Source: Galbibacter pacificus (GTDB lineage Bacteria > Bacteroidota > Bacteroidia > Flavobacteriales > Flavobacteriaceae). From it: a DNA stretch of 64,000 bases. A program made the position numbers and the translations under genes. Under the pieces are notes generated by a model, which was given only the letters and a program-made list of their open reading frames with translations, was not told the DNA's origin and ran no database searches. Below, piece after piece: positions 7,912 to 16,424 of the stretch (the stretch's first letter is position 1; every line of letters begins with the position of its first letter). The DNA lies in NCBI RefSeq assembly GCF_029603155.1, contig NZ_JAPMUA010000005.1, positions 186,001-250,000 of the forward strand. The letters are read 5' to 3'.

Positions 7912-8952
7912 TTACTTTTTACTATAATGTACTTTTGGAAGGCCCCGGAGCGTTTCTGCCGCAGATTCTGCCGTGATGTCCCTTTGGGGATTGGCAAACA
8001 TTTCGTACCCTACCATGAATTTCTTTACTTCTGCCGAGCGCAACAACGGTGGATAAAATGACATATGAAAATGCCATTCCGGGTGTTCCCCACCATCCGT
8101 AGGACGTTGGTGTATTCCTGATGAATACGGGAACGAAGTTTCAAAAAGATTATCAAACATTATGGTCAATTCTTTAATAATTTCAGCAAAGGCAACTTCT
8201 TCTTTTTCGTTTAACTGGGAAATGGCCTGGTAATGTTCTTTTGGCACGATCATGGCTTCATAAGGCCAAACGGCCCAATAAGGCATTAAGGCCACAAAAT
8301 GATCGTTTTCCAGTAATATACGCTCTTTTAATTCAAGCTCCTGCTTTAAATAATCCTGCAACAAGCTGCTGTTGTTGGCCTCCCAATATTCTTTTTGCTT
8401 TTCCTGTTTTTTTACAACCTCTTGCGGAATAGAAGACTGCGACCATATTTGCCCGTGCGGGTGCGGATTGCTACACCCCATGATGGTGCCTTTGTTTTCG
8501 AATATTTGCACATGGTTAATCCCTTCTTTTTCTCCAAGGGATTTATATTCTTCTTTCCATAGTTTTACTACATTGGTAATTTCTTCGACTTCCATTAACG
8601 GCAATGTAAGCGCATGATTGGGCGAAAAGCAAACTACCTTGCATCTTCCCATTTCGGTTTCGGCCTGCAACAAACCTTCTTTGTATTGTTCTGGCTCCAC
8701 ATCGGGTAAAAGCGCGGCAAAATCGTTTGTAAAACTATAGGTTCCCTTATAGTCTGGGTTTACGTCTCCGCTCGCCCTTTCGTTGGTTGGGCATAAATAG
8801 CAATTTGGGTCGTAAGCTACTTTTTGTAATTCACTTTTTTGATCCTTTTTGCCTTGCCAAGGACGCTTGGTCCTGTGTGGCGAAACCAAAATCCATTCGC
8901 CAGTTAAAATATTATATCTTCTATGCGGTTTATTGTTTATTGTATTGCTCAT
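7912..8952 (-). CDS. galT: Galactose-1-phosphate uridylyltransferase
   Basis: The Leloir-pathway enzyme that exchanges UMP between UDP-glucose and galactose-1-phosphate. The HIT-family active-site motif is clear (GCSNPHPHGQIWSQS, with the nucleophilic His in HPH), as is the N-terminal CYLCP zinc-site motif. A second region (GIHQRPTDGGEHPEWHFHMSFYPP) gives the C-terminal HIT-like half. The frame opens at TTG 8958, but ATG 8952 (MSNTINNKPHRRYN) is the better start; it follows the galK stop by only 2 bp. The product is then 346 residues, normal for GalT. It is the second gene of a galKT operon. Confidence 0.96.
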   Translation of the reverse strand: MSNTINNKPHRRYNILTGEWILVSPHRTKRPWQGKKDQKSELQKVAYDPNCYLCPTNERASGDVNPDYKGTYSFTNDFAALLPDVEPEQYKEGLLQAETEMGRCKVVCFSPNHALTLPLMEVEEITNVVKLWKEEYKSLGEKEGINHVQIFENKGTIMGCSNPHPHGQIWSQSSIPQEVVKKQEKQKEYWEANNSSLLQDYLKQELELKERILLENDHFVALMPYWAVWPYEAMIVPKEHYQAISQLNEKEEVAFAEIIKELTIMFDNLFETSFPYSSGIHQRPTDGGEHPEWHFHMSFYPPLLRSAEVKKFMVGYEMFANPQRDITAESAAETLRGLPKVHYSKK

Positions 8953-8954
8953 TT

Positions 8955-10121
8955 TCAATGTATTTCCACCCCATTGCTTATGTTTACTTCGATAGGGCTC
9001 AATTCAATATTAAATTTTTCTTTGTAGGCCTTGCCAATTTTTTCAATGTATGAAGAAACATGATCCTGGTGAACTAAATTAATGGTACACCCTCCAAAAC
9101 CACCGCCCATCATCCTGGAACCTAAAACATAATTGTAATCTTTTGAAAAATCCACCATAAAATCAAGTTCGTCGCAACTAACTTCATATAAATTACGTAA
9201 CCCATGATGCGATTGATATAGTAAATTGCCAAATACTTCAAAAAGCTCATCCTCCAATGCATTTGCGGCCATGAGTGTCCGTTTGTTTTCCTGTATAACA
9301 TACAAGGCGCGGTTGTAGACTTTTTCGGGAAGCTCGTCCTTAAATGTCATGATTACGTTTTCTGGTATTTCTACCAAATATTTGTACTGCGGATATTTTT
9401 TATTTACAACCCCCAATGCTTCATCGCATTCTTTCCTTCTTGTATTGTACTCGCTACTTGCAAGGTTATGCGATACATTGGAATTTAACAGCACAAGTTG
9501 GTATGGCACAAATTCAGATTTTATAAGCTGATGTTCCAAATCTTGGCAGTTGAGTAAAATTAAGTGCTTCTTTTTTCCTTTTACCACTGCAAACTGATCC
9601 ATTATCCCGCATTTGGTACCTACATAATTATGTTCGGCATCGCGGGAGAGGATTATAATTTCACCTTTGGTAAGGCCGATATTAAAAAGCTTGTTGAGTC
9701 CGCTGGCAAAACCACATTCCAAAGCGGCCGAAGAGCTAATACCAGAACCCATTGGCAAATGGCTGTCAATAACGCAATCGAACCCCTTTACCGTATTTGG
9801 TTTTAACTCGTGTATGTAATGAATAACGCCCAAAATATAGTTTTGCCATTCTGTTTGGCTGGGTTTAACCTCATCGAGATCGATAGTAAAACCTGTTTGG
9901 TAATTTTTAGACCATATATGGCATGCATTCGTGCCGTTTTTTCTAAAAGAAAGGTAAATCTTTTTATCGATGGCAGCGGGCAAAACATGCCCCCCGTTAT
10001 AGTCTATGTGCTCCCCTATTAAATTAATCCTTCCGGGTGAATGTACAGAAACCTCGCCCTTAAAATTTTTTAAATCCAAAAAGTTTTCTTGCCTATTATC
10101 AGATTGCGTCGTATTTTTCAA
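8955..10121 (-). CDS. galK: Galactokinase
   Basis: A GHMP kinase of 388 residues that phosphorylates galactose at C1. The galactokinase signature (PGRINLIGEHIDYNGGHVLPAAID) lies at about residues 30-53. The ATP-binding GHMP loop (LPMGSGISSSAALECGF) lies at about 120-136, and the C-terminal GGGFGGCTINLV motif at about 343-354. The start is TTG at 10121: an in-frame TAG lies three codons upstream and no ATG precedes the signature. This leaves about 16 nt between the predicted transcription start and the start codon. It is the first gene of galKT and is read divergently from a Nudix-fold regulator across a likely operator. Confidence 0.96.
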   Translation of the reverse strand: MKNTTQSDNRQENFLDLKNFKGEVSVHSPGRINLIGEHIDYNGGHVLPAAIDKKIYLSFRKNGTNACHIWSKNYQTGFTIDLDEVKPSQTEWQNYILGVIHYIHELKPNTVKGFDCVIDSHLPMGSGISSSAALECGFASGLNKLFNIGLTKGEIIILSRDAEHNYVGTKCGIMDQFAVVKGKKKHLILLNCQDLEHQLIKSEFVPYQLVLLNSNVSHNLASSEYNTRRKECDEALGVVNKKYPQYKYLVEIPENVIMTFKDELPEKVYNRALYVIQENKRTLMAANALEDELFEVFGNLLYQSHHGLRNLYEVSCDELDFMVDFSKDYNYVLGSRMMGGGFGGCTINLVHQDHVSSYIEKIGKAYKEKFNIELSPIEVNISNGVEIH

Positions 10122-10143
10122 ATCTTGCTAATTTTACGTGAAG

Positions 10144-10151
10144 CAAATATA
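10144..10151 (-). promoter_or_regulatory. Candidate -7 promoter box for galKT
   Basis: The minus strand reads TATATTTG, a full match to TAnnTTTG, 23 bp upstream of the galK start codon. The inverted repeat at 10151-10175 abuts and overlaps it by one base on the -33 side, a classic repressor position. Confidence 0.6.
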
Positions 10152-10175
10152 ATAAAAGTGATATATACTTTTATT
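10151..10175. promoter_or_regulatory. Inverted-repeat operator between galK and the Nudix regulator
   Basis: Two perfect 9-bp arms, AATAAAAGT (10151-10159) and ACTTTTATT (10167-10175), are separated by 7 bp. It is the only strong palindrome in the 92-bp divergent spacer. It sits where a dimeric regulator would block the galKT promoter and probably its own gene. Binding by the adjacent Nudix-HTH protein is inferred. Confidence 0.65.
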
Positions 10176-10213
10176 GTAATTTTAAAATATTTTCAAATAA
10201 ATTATAATCATCA

Positions 10214-10918
10214 ATGATTTCAAGCGCAGAAGAATATTATAAAGATGAATCAAAAATGCACGTTGCGACCGACTGCATTGTTTTTGGTTTTGACGATGGA
10301 GAATTAAAACTCCTTATATTTAAAAGACGTGTAGCTCCCAAAAAAGGAGCATGGTCGCTCATTGGAAGCTTTGTCCAAATTAACGAAGATGTAGATAATG
10401 CCGCTCGAAGGGTATTAAAAGAGATTACCGGTTTAGACAATGTTTTTTTCGAGCAATCGCTAACCTATGGCAAGGCAGACCGAGACGATGGGGCCCGCTG
10501 TATTTCGGTTGCACAATTTGCCTTAATAAGAATTGATGAATACGATAGGGAACTTACCGAAAAACACGGAGCATATTGGTACAAACTCGACGAATTGCCC
10601 GATTTGGTTTTGGACCATGACCAAATGGTAATAGATGCCTTGGCCAAGCTACGCCGAAAAGCAAAACACCAGCCCATTGGTTTCGAACTGTTGCCCGAAA
10701 AGTTTACCATTCCGCAGTTACAAAGTTTATACGAAGCCATTTTTCAGCGTAATCTAGACCCAGGCAACTTTAGAAAGAAAGTGCTTTCGTTCAAGGTGTT
10801 GAAAAAACTGGACGAAAAAGATAAGAGTTCTTCCAAAAGAGGGGCCTATTACTATAGGTTCGACCACGAAAACTACAAAAAGCTTTTAGAGTCGGGTTAT
10901 AATTTTGAAATTTTATAA
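10214..10918 (+). CDS. Nudix-fold transcriptional regulator (NrtR/AraR-like), probable galactose regulator
   Basis: A 234-residue protein with a Nudix domain (about residues 15-150) and a C-terminal winged-helix DNA-binding domain (about 155-230, ending RGAYYYRFDHENYKKLL). This is the architecture of NrtR-family regulators, including the AraR sugar repressors of Bacteroidota. The Nudix box is damaged: RVLKEITGL at R66-L74 replaces the consensus REUxEExGU, so two catalytic glutamates are Val67 and Ile71. A sensor without hydrolase activity is therefore likely. It is divergent from galKT with a perfect inverted repeat between them, so a galactose-pathway ligand and control of galKT are inferred. 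Its stop lies 3 bp from that of the convergent dipeptidase gene. Confidence 0.85.
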   Translation: MISSAEEYYKDESKMHVATDCIVFGFDDGELKLLIFKRRVAPKKGAWSLIGSFVQINEDVDNAARRVLKEITGLDNVFFEQSLTYGKADRDDGARCISVAQFALIRIDEYDRELTEKHGAYWYKLDELPDLVLDHDQMVIDALAKLRRKAKHQPIGFELLPEKFTIPQLQSLYEAIFQRNLDPGNFRKKVLSFKVLKKLDEKDKSSSKRGAYYYRFDHENYKKLLESGYNFEIL

Positions 10919-10921
10919 GTA

Positions 10922-11641
10922 TTATTTACAATCCCATGTAAAATTTGCAATTTTATAGTTTAAAGTGGGCTTGTAATTGTAATGCCACCATTCTGAAGTA
11001 ATGGCACCAAAACCAAAGGATTCCATGGTGCTTTTCAATAGTTTTCTATTGTCAAGCACTTCTTCTGGAAGGTTTTGATAGGCATGCCTGGCCTTTCTCC
11101 CAAAGAAATCAAAAGGTGTACCCATGTCCAGTTCTTTGCCTTCCAAATCGGTAAGTGTTATGTCCACGGCTCCTCCTTTGTTGTGTATGGAGCCTTTGGC
11201 CGGATCTGCAACATAGGTTGCATTGGGTACTATTTTCCACATCTTTTTTTGTACATCGTGCGGGCGGTAACAATCAAAAAATTTAATGCGGTAACCCTTT
11301 TCCATAAAAGCTTTATTTGCCTTTAAAAGTGCCCTTGCCGTAATTGCCCGTACATAGCATTCGCCACAATCGTACACCTGTGCTTTTAAAAAATTATCGG
11401 TTGTGGCATATTTCATCTCATAAACAAAATCGTCGCTATAATCTGCCAAGCGTACAAAAGCAGTGTCCTTTACACTATCAAGAGCGGGCATTTCAACCTT
11501 TTTTTCTTCTTTTAACAGTGTACTGTCAACCGTAACTATACTGTCTTTCTTTATAGCCGGTTCCGCAGCTTTGTTAGTTTGTTTTGGTTCGTTTTTACAA
11601 GAAATGATTACAATTACAAGTACAAGAAGATAATTTTTCAT
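10922..11641 (-). CDS. D-alanyl-D-alanine dipeptidase, VanX/DdpX type, lipoprotein
   Basis: A 239-residue zinc peptidase of family M15D that cleaves D-Ala-D-Ala dipeptides. A lipoprotein signal ends at a lipobox (VIISC, Cys about residue 15), so it is probably anchored to a periplasm-facing membrane. Zinc-ligand motifs are SIHNKGGAVDIT (the SxHxxGxAxD pattern) and EWWHYNY near the C-terminus. FFDCYRPHDVQ carries the conserved arginine region. There are no vancomycin-resistance genes (vanHA or vanRS) nearby, so a role in peptidoglycan recycling or D-Ala nutrition is more likely than antibiotic resistance. It converges on the Nudix regulator with a 3-bp gap and appears monocistronic. Confidence 0.88.
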   Translation of the reverse strand: MKNYLLVLVIVIISCKNEPKQTNKAAEPAIKKDSIVTVDSTLLKEEKKVEMPALDSVKDTAFVRLADYSDDFVYEMKYATTDNFLKAQVYDCGECYVRAITARALLKANKAFMEKGYRIKFFDCYRPHDVQKKMWKIVPNATYVADPAKGSIHNKGGAVDITLTDLEGKELDMGTPFDFFGRKARHAYQNLPEEVLDNRKLLKSTMESFGFGAITSEWWHYNYKPTLNYKIANFTWDCK

Positions 11642-11939
11642 TTAAAAGCATCTATTTTGTTAAGGTTGGTAAAGATATAAAATTTAAAAAGTTAAAGAAT
11701 TTATAACACCTTTTTATGCATTTGCTATTATAATTGAAACGAAAAACAATACTCAAAATGGCTGTAATTAAATATATAGGAATATCCCATCAGCAATAAG
11801 ACCGTATAAAAAAGAATATATTCTACATGGTTTTTAAGTTATTCTTACAATTAACTTATAATTCAATTAACGCTTTTGTATTTCCCTGCCTCCTAATTTT
11901 GGATTAACAAATTTGATTAATAACAAACAAAAGACAATT

Positions 11940-12527
11940 ATGAAAAAGCAAGTTTTAATTATAGCAGCCTTACTAATAGGTAGTATTGCAAGTGCACAAT
12001 CGTGGTCCAGCGAGTTCCAGATTGGGGCACGTGGAGGTGTAAACTTTTCCAGTGTTACCGGAGACGATATTGACAGTCCGGATTCAAGGACAAACTTTTA
12101 TGCCGGTTTGGTGGCAGAAGCGCCATTAAGCGAGCGTTTTTCTGTTCAACCGGAGGTTTTCTATTCTGGTCAAGGTTTTGAAATAAACGACCGGGAAGAC
12201 GAGCCCGATGGCGAATTTCAGGTAGATTACATTCAGGTACCACTTTTAGCAAAGCTATATCTAGCAGATGGCTTTAACCTGCACGCAGGTCCACAAGTTG
12301 GGTTTAAAGTAAACGAGGAAATTGATTTTGAACCCACTGAAGACGCAGGCGATTTTGATACAGACGCCATTAATGATGTTGATTTTCAATTAACGGGTGG
12401 TGCAGAATATAAATTTGAAAACGGATTCTTCCTTCAAGCCAGATATTCATACGGGCTAACAGAGATTGTTGAAGATAGCGATATCCACAACTCCGTATTT
12501 TCTGCAGGATTAGGATACATGTTCTAA
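11940..12527 (+). CDS. Small outer-membrane beta-barrel protein (porin family)
   Basis: A 195-residue protein with signal peptide MKKQVLIIAALLIGSIASAQ starting at ATG 11940. The TTG at 11913 would add nine polar residues before the signal and is rejected. The mature part alternates polar and hydrophobic residues in beta strands (FQIGARGGVNFSSVTG, FYAGLVAEAPL, FSVQPEVFYSGQGF, IQVPLLAKLYL, LHAGPQVGFKV) and ends in an aromatic residue (SAGLGYMF). These are the hallmarks of the OmpW/OMP_b-brl_2 eight-stranded barrels of Bacteroidota. The cargo or role is unknown. It is monocistronic, with a terminator 40 bp downstream. Confidence 0.88.
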   Translation: MKKQVLIIAALLIGSIASAQSWSSEFQIGARGGVNFSSVTGDDIDSPDSRTNFYAGLVAEAPLSERFSVQPEVFYSGQGFEINDREDEPDGEFQVDYIQVPLLAKLYLADGFNLHAGPQVGFKVNEEIDFEPTEDAGDFDTDAINDVDFQLTGGAEYKFENGFFLQARYSYGLTEIVEDSDIHNSVFSAGLGYMF

Positions 12528-12567
12528 AAGAACAACCATAAAATAGTAATAGGTAAACCCAAACCCA

Positions 12568-12609
12568 AAAATCCGTAGGCGTTTTTATAATGCTTACGGA
12601 TTTTCTTTT
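12568..12609 (+). terminator. Rho-independent terminator
   Basis: AAAATCCGTAGGC (12568-12580) pairs with GCTTACGGATTTT (12592-12604) with one G-T wobble, followed by TTTTCTTTTT. It ends the outer-membrane barrel gene and insulates the nitrate island. Confidence 0.85.
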
Positions 12610-12688
12610 TATGCATATGCATCATTAAACCGCTTAAAATTATCCATTTAAAAAATAAACCAACTTCAAATTTACAATTCCATAAAAA

Positions 12689-12768
12689 TAAGTATCCATA
12701 TCATAATTAAGTATTATACGTATTTTAAATTAAGTATTTTTACTTATATTTGAATTCAGATTTACGTA
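12689..12768 (+). promoter_or_regulatory. nirB upstream control region with TAAGTA/TACGTA palindromes
   Basis: Within 80 bp there are TAAGTA at 12689, a near-palindrome TAAGTATTATACGTA at 12708-12722, a perfect 6-4-6 palindrome TAAGTATTTTTACTTA at 12731-12746, and TACGTA at 12763. A -7-like box TATATTTG (12745-12752) directly follows the second palindrome, and the nirB ATG lies 20 bp beyond it. No good -33 box is present, which suits activator-dependent transcription. The same hexamers recur before the response regulator and narK. Binding by the island's NarL-type regulator is inferred. Confidence 0.6.
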
Positions 12769-12771
12769 GTT

Positions 12772-15282
12772 ATGAAGAAAGTCATTGTTATCGGAAATGG
12801 AATGGTTGGCTATAAGTTTTGCGAAAAACTGGTAAATAAAGCCAATAGCACGGATTTTTCAATTGAAGTATTTGGCGAAGAACCCAGGCCTGCTTACGAC
12901 CGTGTTCATTTAAGTGAATATTTTGGCGATAAATCTGCCAACGAACTTTTACTGGCACCTTCAAAATGGTATTTGGAAAACAATATAAAACTGCATACTT
13001 CTTCATTGATTTCGTCTATAGACCCTTCAAAAAAAGAAATAAAAACCTATAAAAACGAAAGCTTTACATACGACTATTTAGTTATCGTTACGGGCTCCTC
13101 ACCCTTCATCCCACCAATTAAAGGCGTAGAAAAAAAGGGTGTTTTTGTGTACCGTACCCTTGAAGACCTGGATGCCATGAAGAGCTATGCCTCTAAATTA
13201 AAATCTGAAGGAAAAATAGAAGCGGCCGTGCTTGGCGGTGGTTTATTGGGGCTAGAAGCTGCCAACGCCGCAAAAGAACTGGGCATGAACACACATGTAA
13301 TAGAGTTTGCGCCCCGGCTAATGCCAAGGCAGCTCGACCTTCCAGCCAGCAACCTGCTCAAACAAAAAGTTGAAGCCATGAACATACAAGTCCACTTGGA
13401 GAAAGCAACCAGTGAAATCCTTGGTGAAAATGGCATTGAAAGCATGGCTTTTAATGATAATTCTTCCTTAAAAGTAGATATGCTCATTATCTCGGCCGGC
13501 ATCCGCCCGCGGGATGAGCTGGCAAGAAACTCTGGAATTAAAATTGGCGAACGTGGTGGTATTTGGGTAAACAATAAAATGCAAACCTCTGAAAAAGATA
13601 TTTATGCAATTGGCGAAGTTGCCCTGTACAATGACGGAATATATGGGTTGGTTGCACCGGGTTACGATATGGCAAATGTGGCCGTCGAGCAAATTACAGG
13701 TGGAGACCTAACCATGGCCCCGTCTATAGACATGTCTACGCAATTAAAGCTTATTGGAACCGAAGTTGCCAGTTTTGGCGATCCCTTTATTGAAAATGAT
13801 GAAGTCGCGGTAATTTCTTTTGAAAACAAACACAAAGGAATTTACAAACGCATTAATGTTACCAAAGATGGAAAAAAACTTCTCGGCGGAATTTTAGTGG
13901 GAGATGCTTCAGATTACAACACGCTCTTTCAACTGTATATCAATGCAATGAAGCTACCCGAAAATCCTGAAGATTTAATCCTTGGCGCAAGGGGCGGCGA
14001 AGCTTCTTCCGTGGGAAGTGTTATGGATTTTCCAGATTCGGCACAAATATGTTCTTGCGAAAGTGTTTCTAAAGGGGCCATTTGCGGGATGATACAAGAC
14101 GAAACTTGCTGCTCTGTCTCAGATGTTGTTAAAAACACTAAGGCTACCACTGGATGTGGCGGGTGTAAACCCATGGTTGTAGATTTGGTAAACGAATCTT
14201 TAAAAGCATTGGGGAAAGAAGTAAAGGAAACCTTGTGCGAGCATTTTAGCTATAACCGACAGGAACTGTACGATTTAATAAAAATAAACAAAATAACAAC
14301 TTTTAACGAAGCCCTAAACCTCTTTGGCAAAGGTAATGGCTGCGAAACTTGCAAGCCTGCACTGGCTTCGCTTTTTGCAAGTATCTATATGGAAACCGCC
14401 AATAGACAGATTACCATTCAAGATTCTAACGACCGTTTTCTGGCAAACATTCAACGAAATGGCACTTATTCTATTGTACCCCGTGTTCCCGGTGGGGAAA
14501 TAACCCCCGAAAAGTTAATGGTGCTCGGGAGCGTTGCCAAAAAATACGATCTGTACACAAAAATTACGGGCGGACAGCGCATTGACCTTTTTGGCGCAGA
14601 ACTACACGAACTTCCCCTTATTTGGAAAGAACTCATCGATGCCGGGTTCGAAAGCGGCCATGCCTATGGAAAATCTCTTCGGACCGTAAAAAGTTGTGTT
14701 GGCTCCACATGGTGCCGGTATGGAATGCACGAAAGCGTTTCTTTTGCCATAGAAATTGAAAATAGGTATAGGGGCCTACGTTCTCCGCATAAATTAAAAG
14801 GCGGCGTTTCTGGCTGCATCAGGGAATGTGCCGAAGCCCGCGGAAAAGATTTTGGCTTAATTGCCGTAGAAGGTGGCTGGAACCTATATGTATGCGGTAA
14901 CGGGGGTGCCACGCCCAAACATGCCATTCTACTGGCCGAGCAACTGGACGACGAAACCTGTATAAAATACCTTGATCGGTTTTTAATGTTTTACATCCGC
15001 ACTGCGGCACCCCTTACCCGAACCGCGCCATGGCTGGAAAAATTGGATGGCGGGATTGAATACTTAAAAAAAGTTGTTATTGAAGATTGCCTGGGCATTG
15101 CCGAAGAACTTGAAAAAGAAATGCAGGGTTTGGTAAACCAATACGAGTGCGAATGGAAACAGGCCATTGAAGATCCGGAAATGATGAAGCGCTTTAAACA
15201 TTTTGTAAATTCCAACGATACCGATAACAACATAGAATACGTGCCGTTAAGGGAACAGAAAATGCCAAAGGCCTGGAGATAA
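12772..15282 (+). CDS. nirB: NAD(P)H nitrite reductase, large subunit
   Basis: A cytoplasmic siroheme enzyme of 836 residues that reduces nitrite to ammonium with NAD(P)H. Domains in order: FAD-binding (VIGNGMVGYKF, residues 5-15), NAD-binding (AVLGGGLLGLEAANAA, about 152-167), a BFD-type [2Fe-2S] site (C427, C429, C462, C465), a second small Cys region (GNGCETCKP), and the ferredoxin/siroheme reductase half. The catalytic cluster ligands are C642-x5-C648 and C682-x3-C686. Length and order match NirB of other bacteria (about 840). It opens the nitrate island, with the NirD gene 115 bp downstream. The setting with a NasA-type reductase and NarK indicates assimilation rather than respiration. 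Confidence 0.97.
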   Translation: MKKVIVIGNGMVGYKFCEKLVNKANSTDFSIEVFGEEPRPAYDRVHLSEYFGDKSANELLLAPSKWYLENNIKLHTSSLISSIDPSKKEIKTYKNESFTYDYLVIVTGSSPFIPPIKGVEKKGVFVYRTLEDLDAMKSYASKLKSEGKIEAAVLGGGLLGLEAANAAKELGMNTHVIEFAPRLMPRQLDLPASNLLKQKVEAMNIQVHLEKATSEILGENGIESMAFNDNSSLKVDMLIISAGIRPRDELARNSGIKIGERGGIWVNNKMQTSEKDIYAIGEVALYNDGIYGLVAPGYDMANVAVEQITGGDLTMAPSIDMSTQLKLIGTEVASFGDPFIENDEVAVISFENKHKGIYKRINVTKDGKKLLGGILVGDASDYNTLFQLYINAMKLPENPEDLILGARGGEASSVGSVMDFPDSAQICSCESVSKGAICGMIQDETCCSVSDVVKNTKATTGCGGCKPMVVDLVNESLKALGKEVKETLCEHFSYNRQELYDLIKINKITTFNEALNLFGKGNGCETCKPALASLFASIYMETANRQITIQDSNDRFLANIQRNGTYSIVPRVPGGEITPEKLMVLGSVAKKYDLYTKITGGQRIDLFGAELHELPLIWKELIDAGFESGHAYGKSLRTVKSCVGSTWCRYGMHESVSFAIEIENRYRGLRSPHKLKGGVSGCIRECAEARGKDFGLIAVEGGWNLYVCGNGGATPKHAILLAEQLDDETCIKYLDRFLMFYIRTAAPLTRTAPWLEKLDGGIEYLKKVVIEDCLGIAEELEKEMQGLVNQYECEWKQAIEDPEMMKRFKHFVNSNDTDNNIEYVPLREQKMPKAWR

Positions 15283-15305
15283 ACACATACAGTGGTCAGC
15301 TATAT

Positions 15306-15344
15306 CAGTTGGTAGGATGTGTCAGTTGTAAAACCTGCCAACTG
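15306..15344 (+). terminator. Hairpin between nirB and nirD (possible attenuator or mRNA processing site)
   Basis: CAGTTGGTAGG (15306-15316) pairs with CCTGCCAACTG (15334-15344) through 11 bp with one wobble and a 17-nt loop. A T run (about 15359-15366) begins 14 nt later rather than directly at the stem, so it is a poor terminator. It more likely sets unequal nirB/nirD mRNA levels. Confidence 0.4.
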
Positions 15345-15397
15345 AACGCTGAACCTTATTTTTTTAATAACGAATGCTCTCAAAATAATTATACACA

Positions 15398-15775
15398 ATG
15401 GAACAAATACTTCAACAATATCAATCGGTTGCATCAACAAAAGTAATGACTTGGTTTCATGTGGGAAAAATTAATGATTTTCCCGAAAACGGTGGAGCCT
15501 GCATAAAATATAAGGCCAAACAGATAGCAGTATACAACTTCACCAGAAAATCAAAATGGTACGCCTGCCAAAATGTATGTCCGCACAAAATGGAAATGGT
15601 ACTTTCCAGAGGAATGATAGGCGACCTAAGCGGAACACCAAAGGTAGCCTGCCCACTACACAAAAAAACTTTTTCGCTTGAAAACGGTGAAAACCTTAAT
15701 GGCGACGATTATAAAATTGCAACCTATCCTGTTAAAATTGAAAACGAAAATGTGTATATTGGCTTCACCGATTAA
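15398..15775 (+). CDS. nirD: Nitrite reductase small subunit, Rieske-type
   Basis: A 125-residue partner of NirB with a Rieske [2Fe-2S] fold. Both ligand boxes are complete: CPHK (in ACQNVCPHKME) and CPLH (in VACPLHKKTFSLENGE). The pattern of Cys-Pro-His and Cys-x2-His suggests it binds a cluster. This differs from E. coli NirD, which keeps the fold but lacks the cluster. It lies in the same direction as nirB, 115 bp downstream, with a hairpin in between, and 11 bp ahead of the DUF4202 gene. Electron transfer or stabilisation of NirB is the expected role. Confidence 0.93.
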   Translation: MEQILQQYQSVASTKVMTWFHVGKINDFPENGGACIKYKAKQIAVYNFTRKSKWYACQNVCPHKMEMVLSRGMIGDLSGTPKVACPLHKKTFSLENGENLNGDDYKIATYPVKIENENVYIGFTD

Positions 15776-15786
15776 TTTATGAAGCT

Positions 15787-16371
15787 ATGAGCCAACCGAG
15801 TTTTGAACAAGCCATTGAAAAAATAGACAAAGAAAACGCAAAAGACCCAAACAAAGAGGTCTATCAAGGTAAGGAATATCCAAAAGAGCTTTTATATGCC
15901 CAAAGAATGACCAAGGCATTGCTTGATTTTAATCCTCAAGCCAATGAAGAATTGCAAATTGCCGCAAGAGCACAGCATATTGCCCGTTGGAAAATAGACC
16001 GCTCCTCGTATCCCATGGACCGCGTTGGGTATTTAAAATGGCGGGAAGAACTTAAAAAGATGCATGCCGACATGACCTCCGAAATCCTTTCCGAAGTTGG
16101 TTACAATGTTGAGTTTATTGAACGTGTTTCTTTTTTAATACGGAAGAAAATGCTAAAAAAAGACCCCGATTCCCAAACTTTGGAAGATGTTGTCTGTTTG
16201 GTTTTCCTTCATTATTATTTTGAAGATTTCGCACAAAAACATCCTGATGAAAAAGTAGTAGATATCCTTCAAAAAACATGGGGTAAAATGTCGGAAAAAG
16301 GACACAAAGCTGCTTTAGAACTACCTTTGGACGAAAAAAGTTTTTCCCTTATTAAAAAAGCACTGGCTTAA
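15787..16371 (+). CDS. DUF4202 domain protein
   Basis: A 194-residue soluble protein with no signal peptide that matches the DUF4202 family, as judged by features such as YPKELLYAQRMTKAL, AARAQHIARWKIDRSSYPMDRVGYLKWREEL and VVCLVFLHYYFEDF. Conserved His/Asp/Arg residues in the HIARW and FEDF regions hint at an HD-like metal site, but this is not proven. The gene starts 11 bp after nirD and is followed by the histidine kinase. DUF4202 members are often encoded with nitrite or nitrate assimilation genes, so a supporting role in nitrite reduction is likely. The biochemical function is unknown. Confidence 0.82.
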   Translation: MSQPSFEQAIEKIDKENAKDPNKEVYQGKEYPKELLYAQRMTKALLDFNPQANEELQIAARAQHIARWKIDRSSYPMDRVGYLKWREELKKMHADMTSEILSEVGYNVEFIERVSFLIRKKMLKKDPDSQTLEDVVCLVFLHYYFEDFAQKHPDEKVVDILQKTWGKMSEKGHKAALELPLDEKSFSLIKKALA

Positions 16372-16424
16372 AAAGAACCTTAATAAAACAGGAAAGACTT
16401 CCAAAATAAGTTATACATTCAATC

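Noticed and set aside
10214..10918. Nudix gene called as an active pyrophosphohydrolase
   Set aside because: Two catalytic glutamates of the Nudix box are replaced and a winged-helix domain is attached, so a regulator fits better.
10922..11641. VanX-type gene called as vancomycin resistance
   Set aside because: No vanH, vanA or vanRS genes are adjacent and it is a lipoprotein. Gram-negative dipeptide metabolism is more likely.
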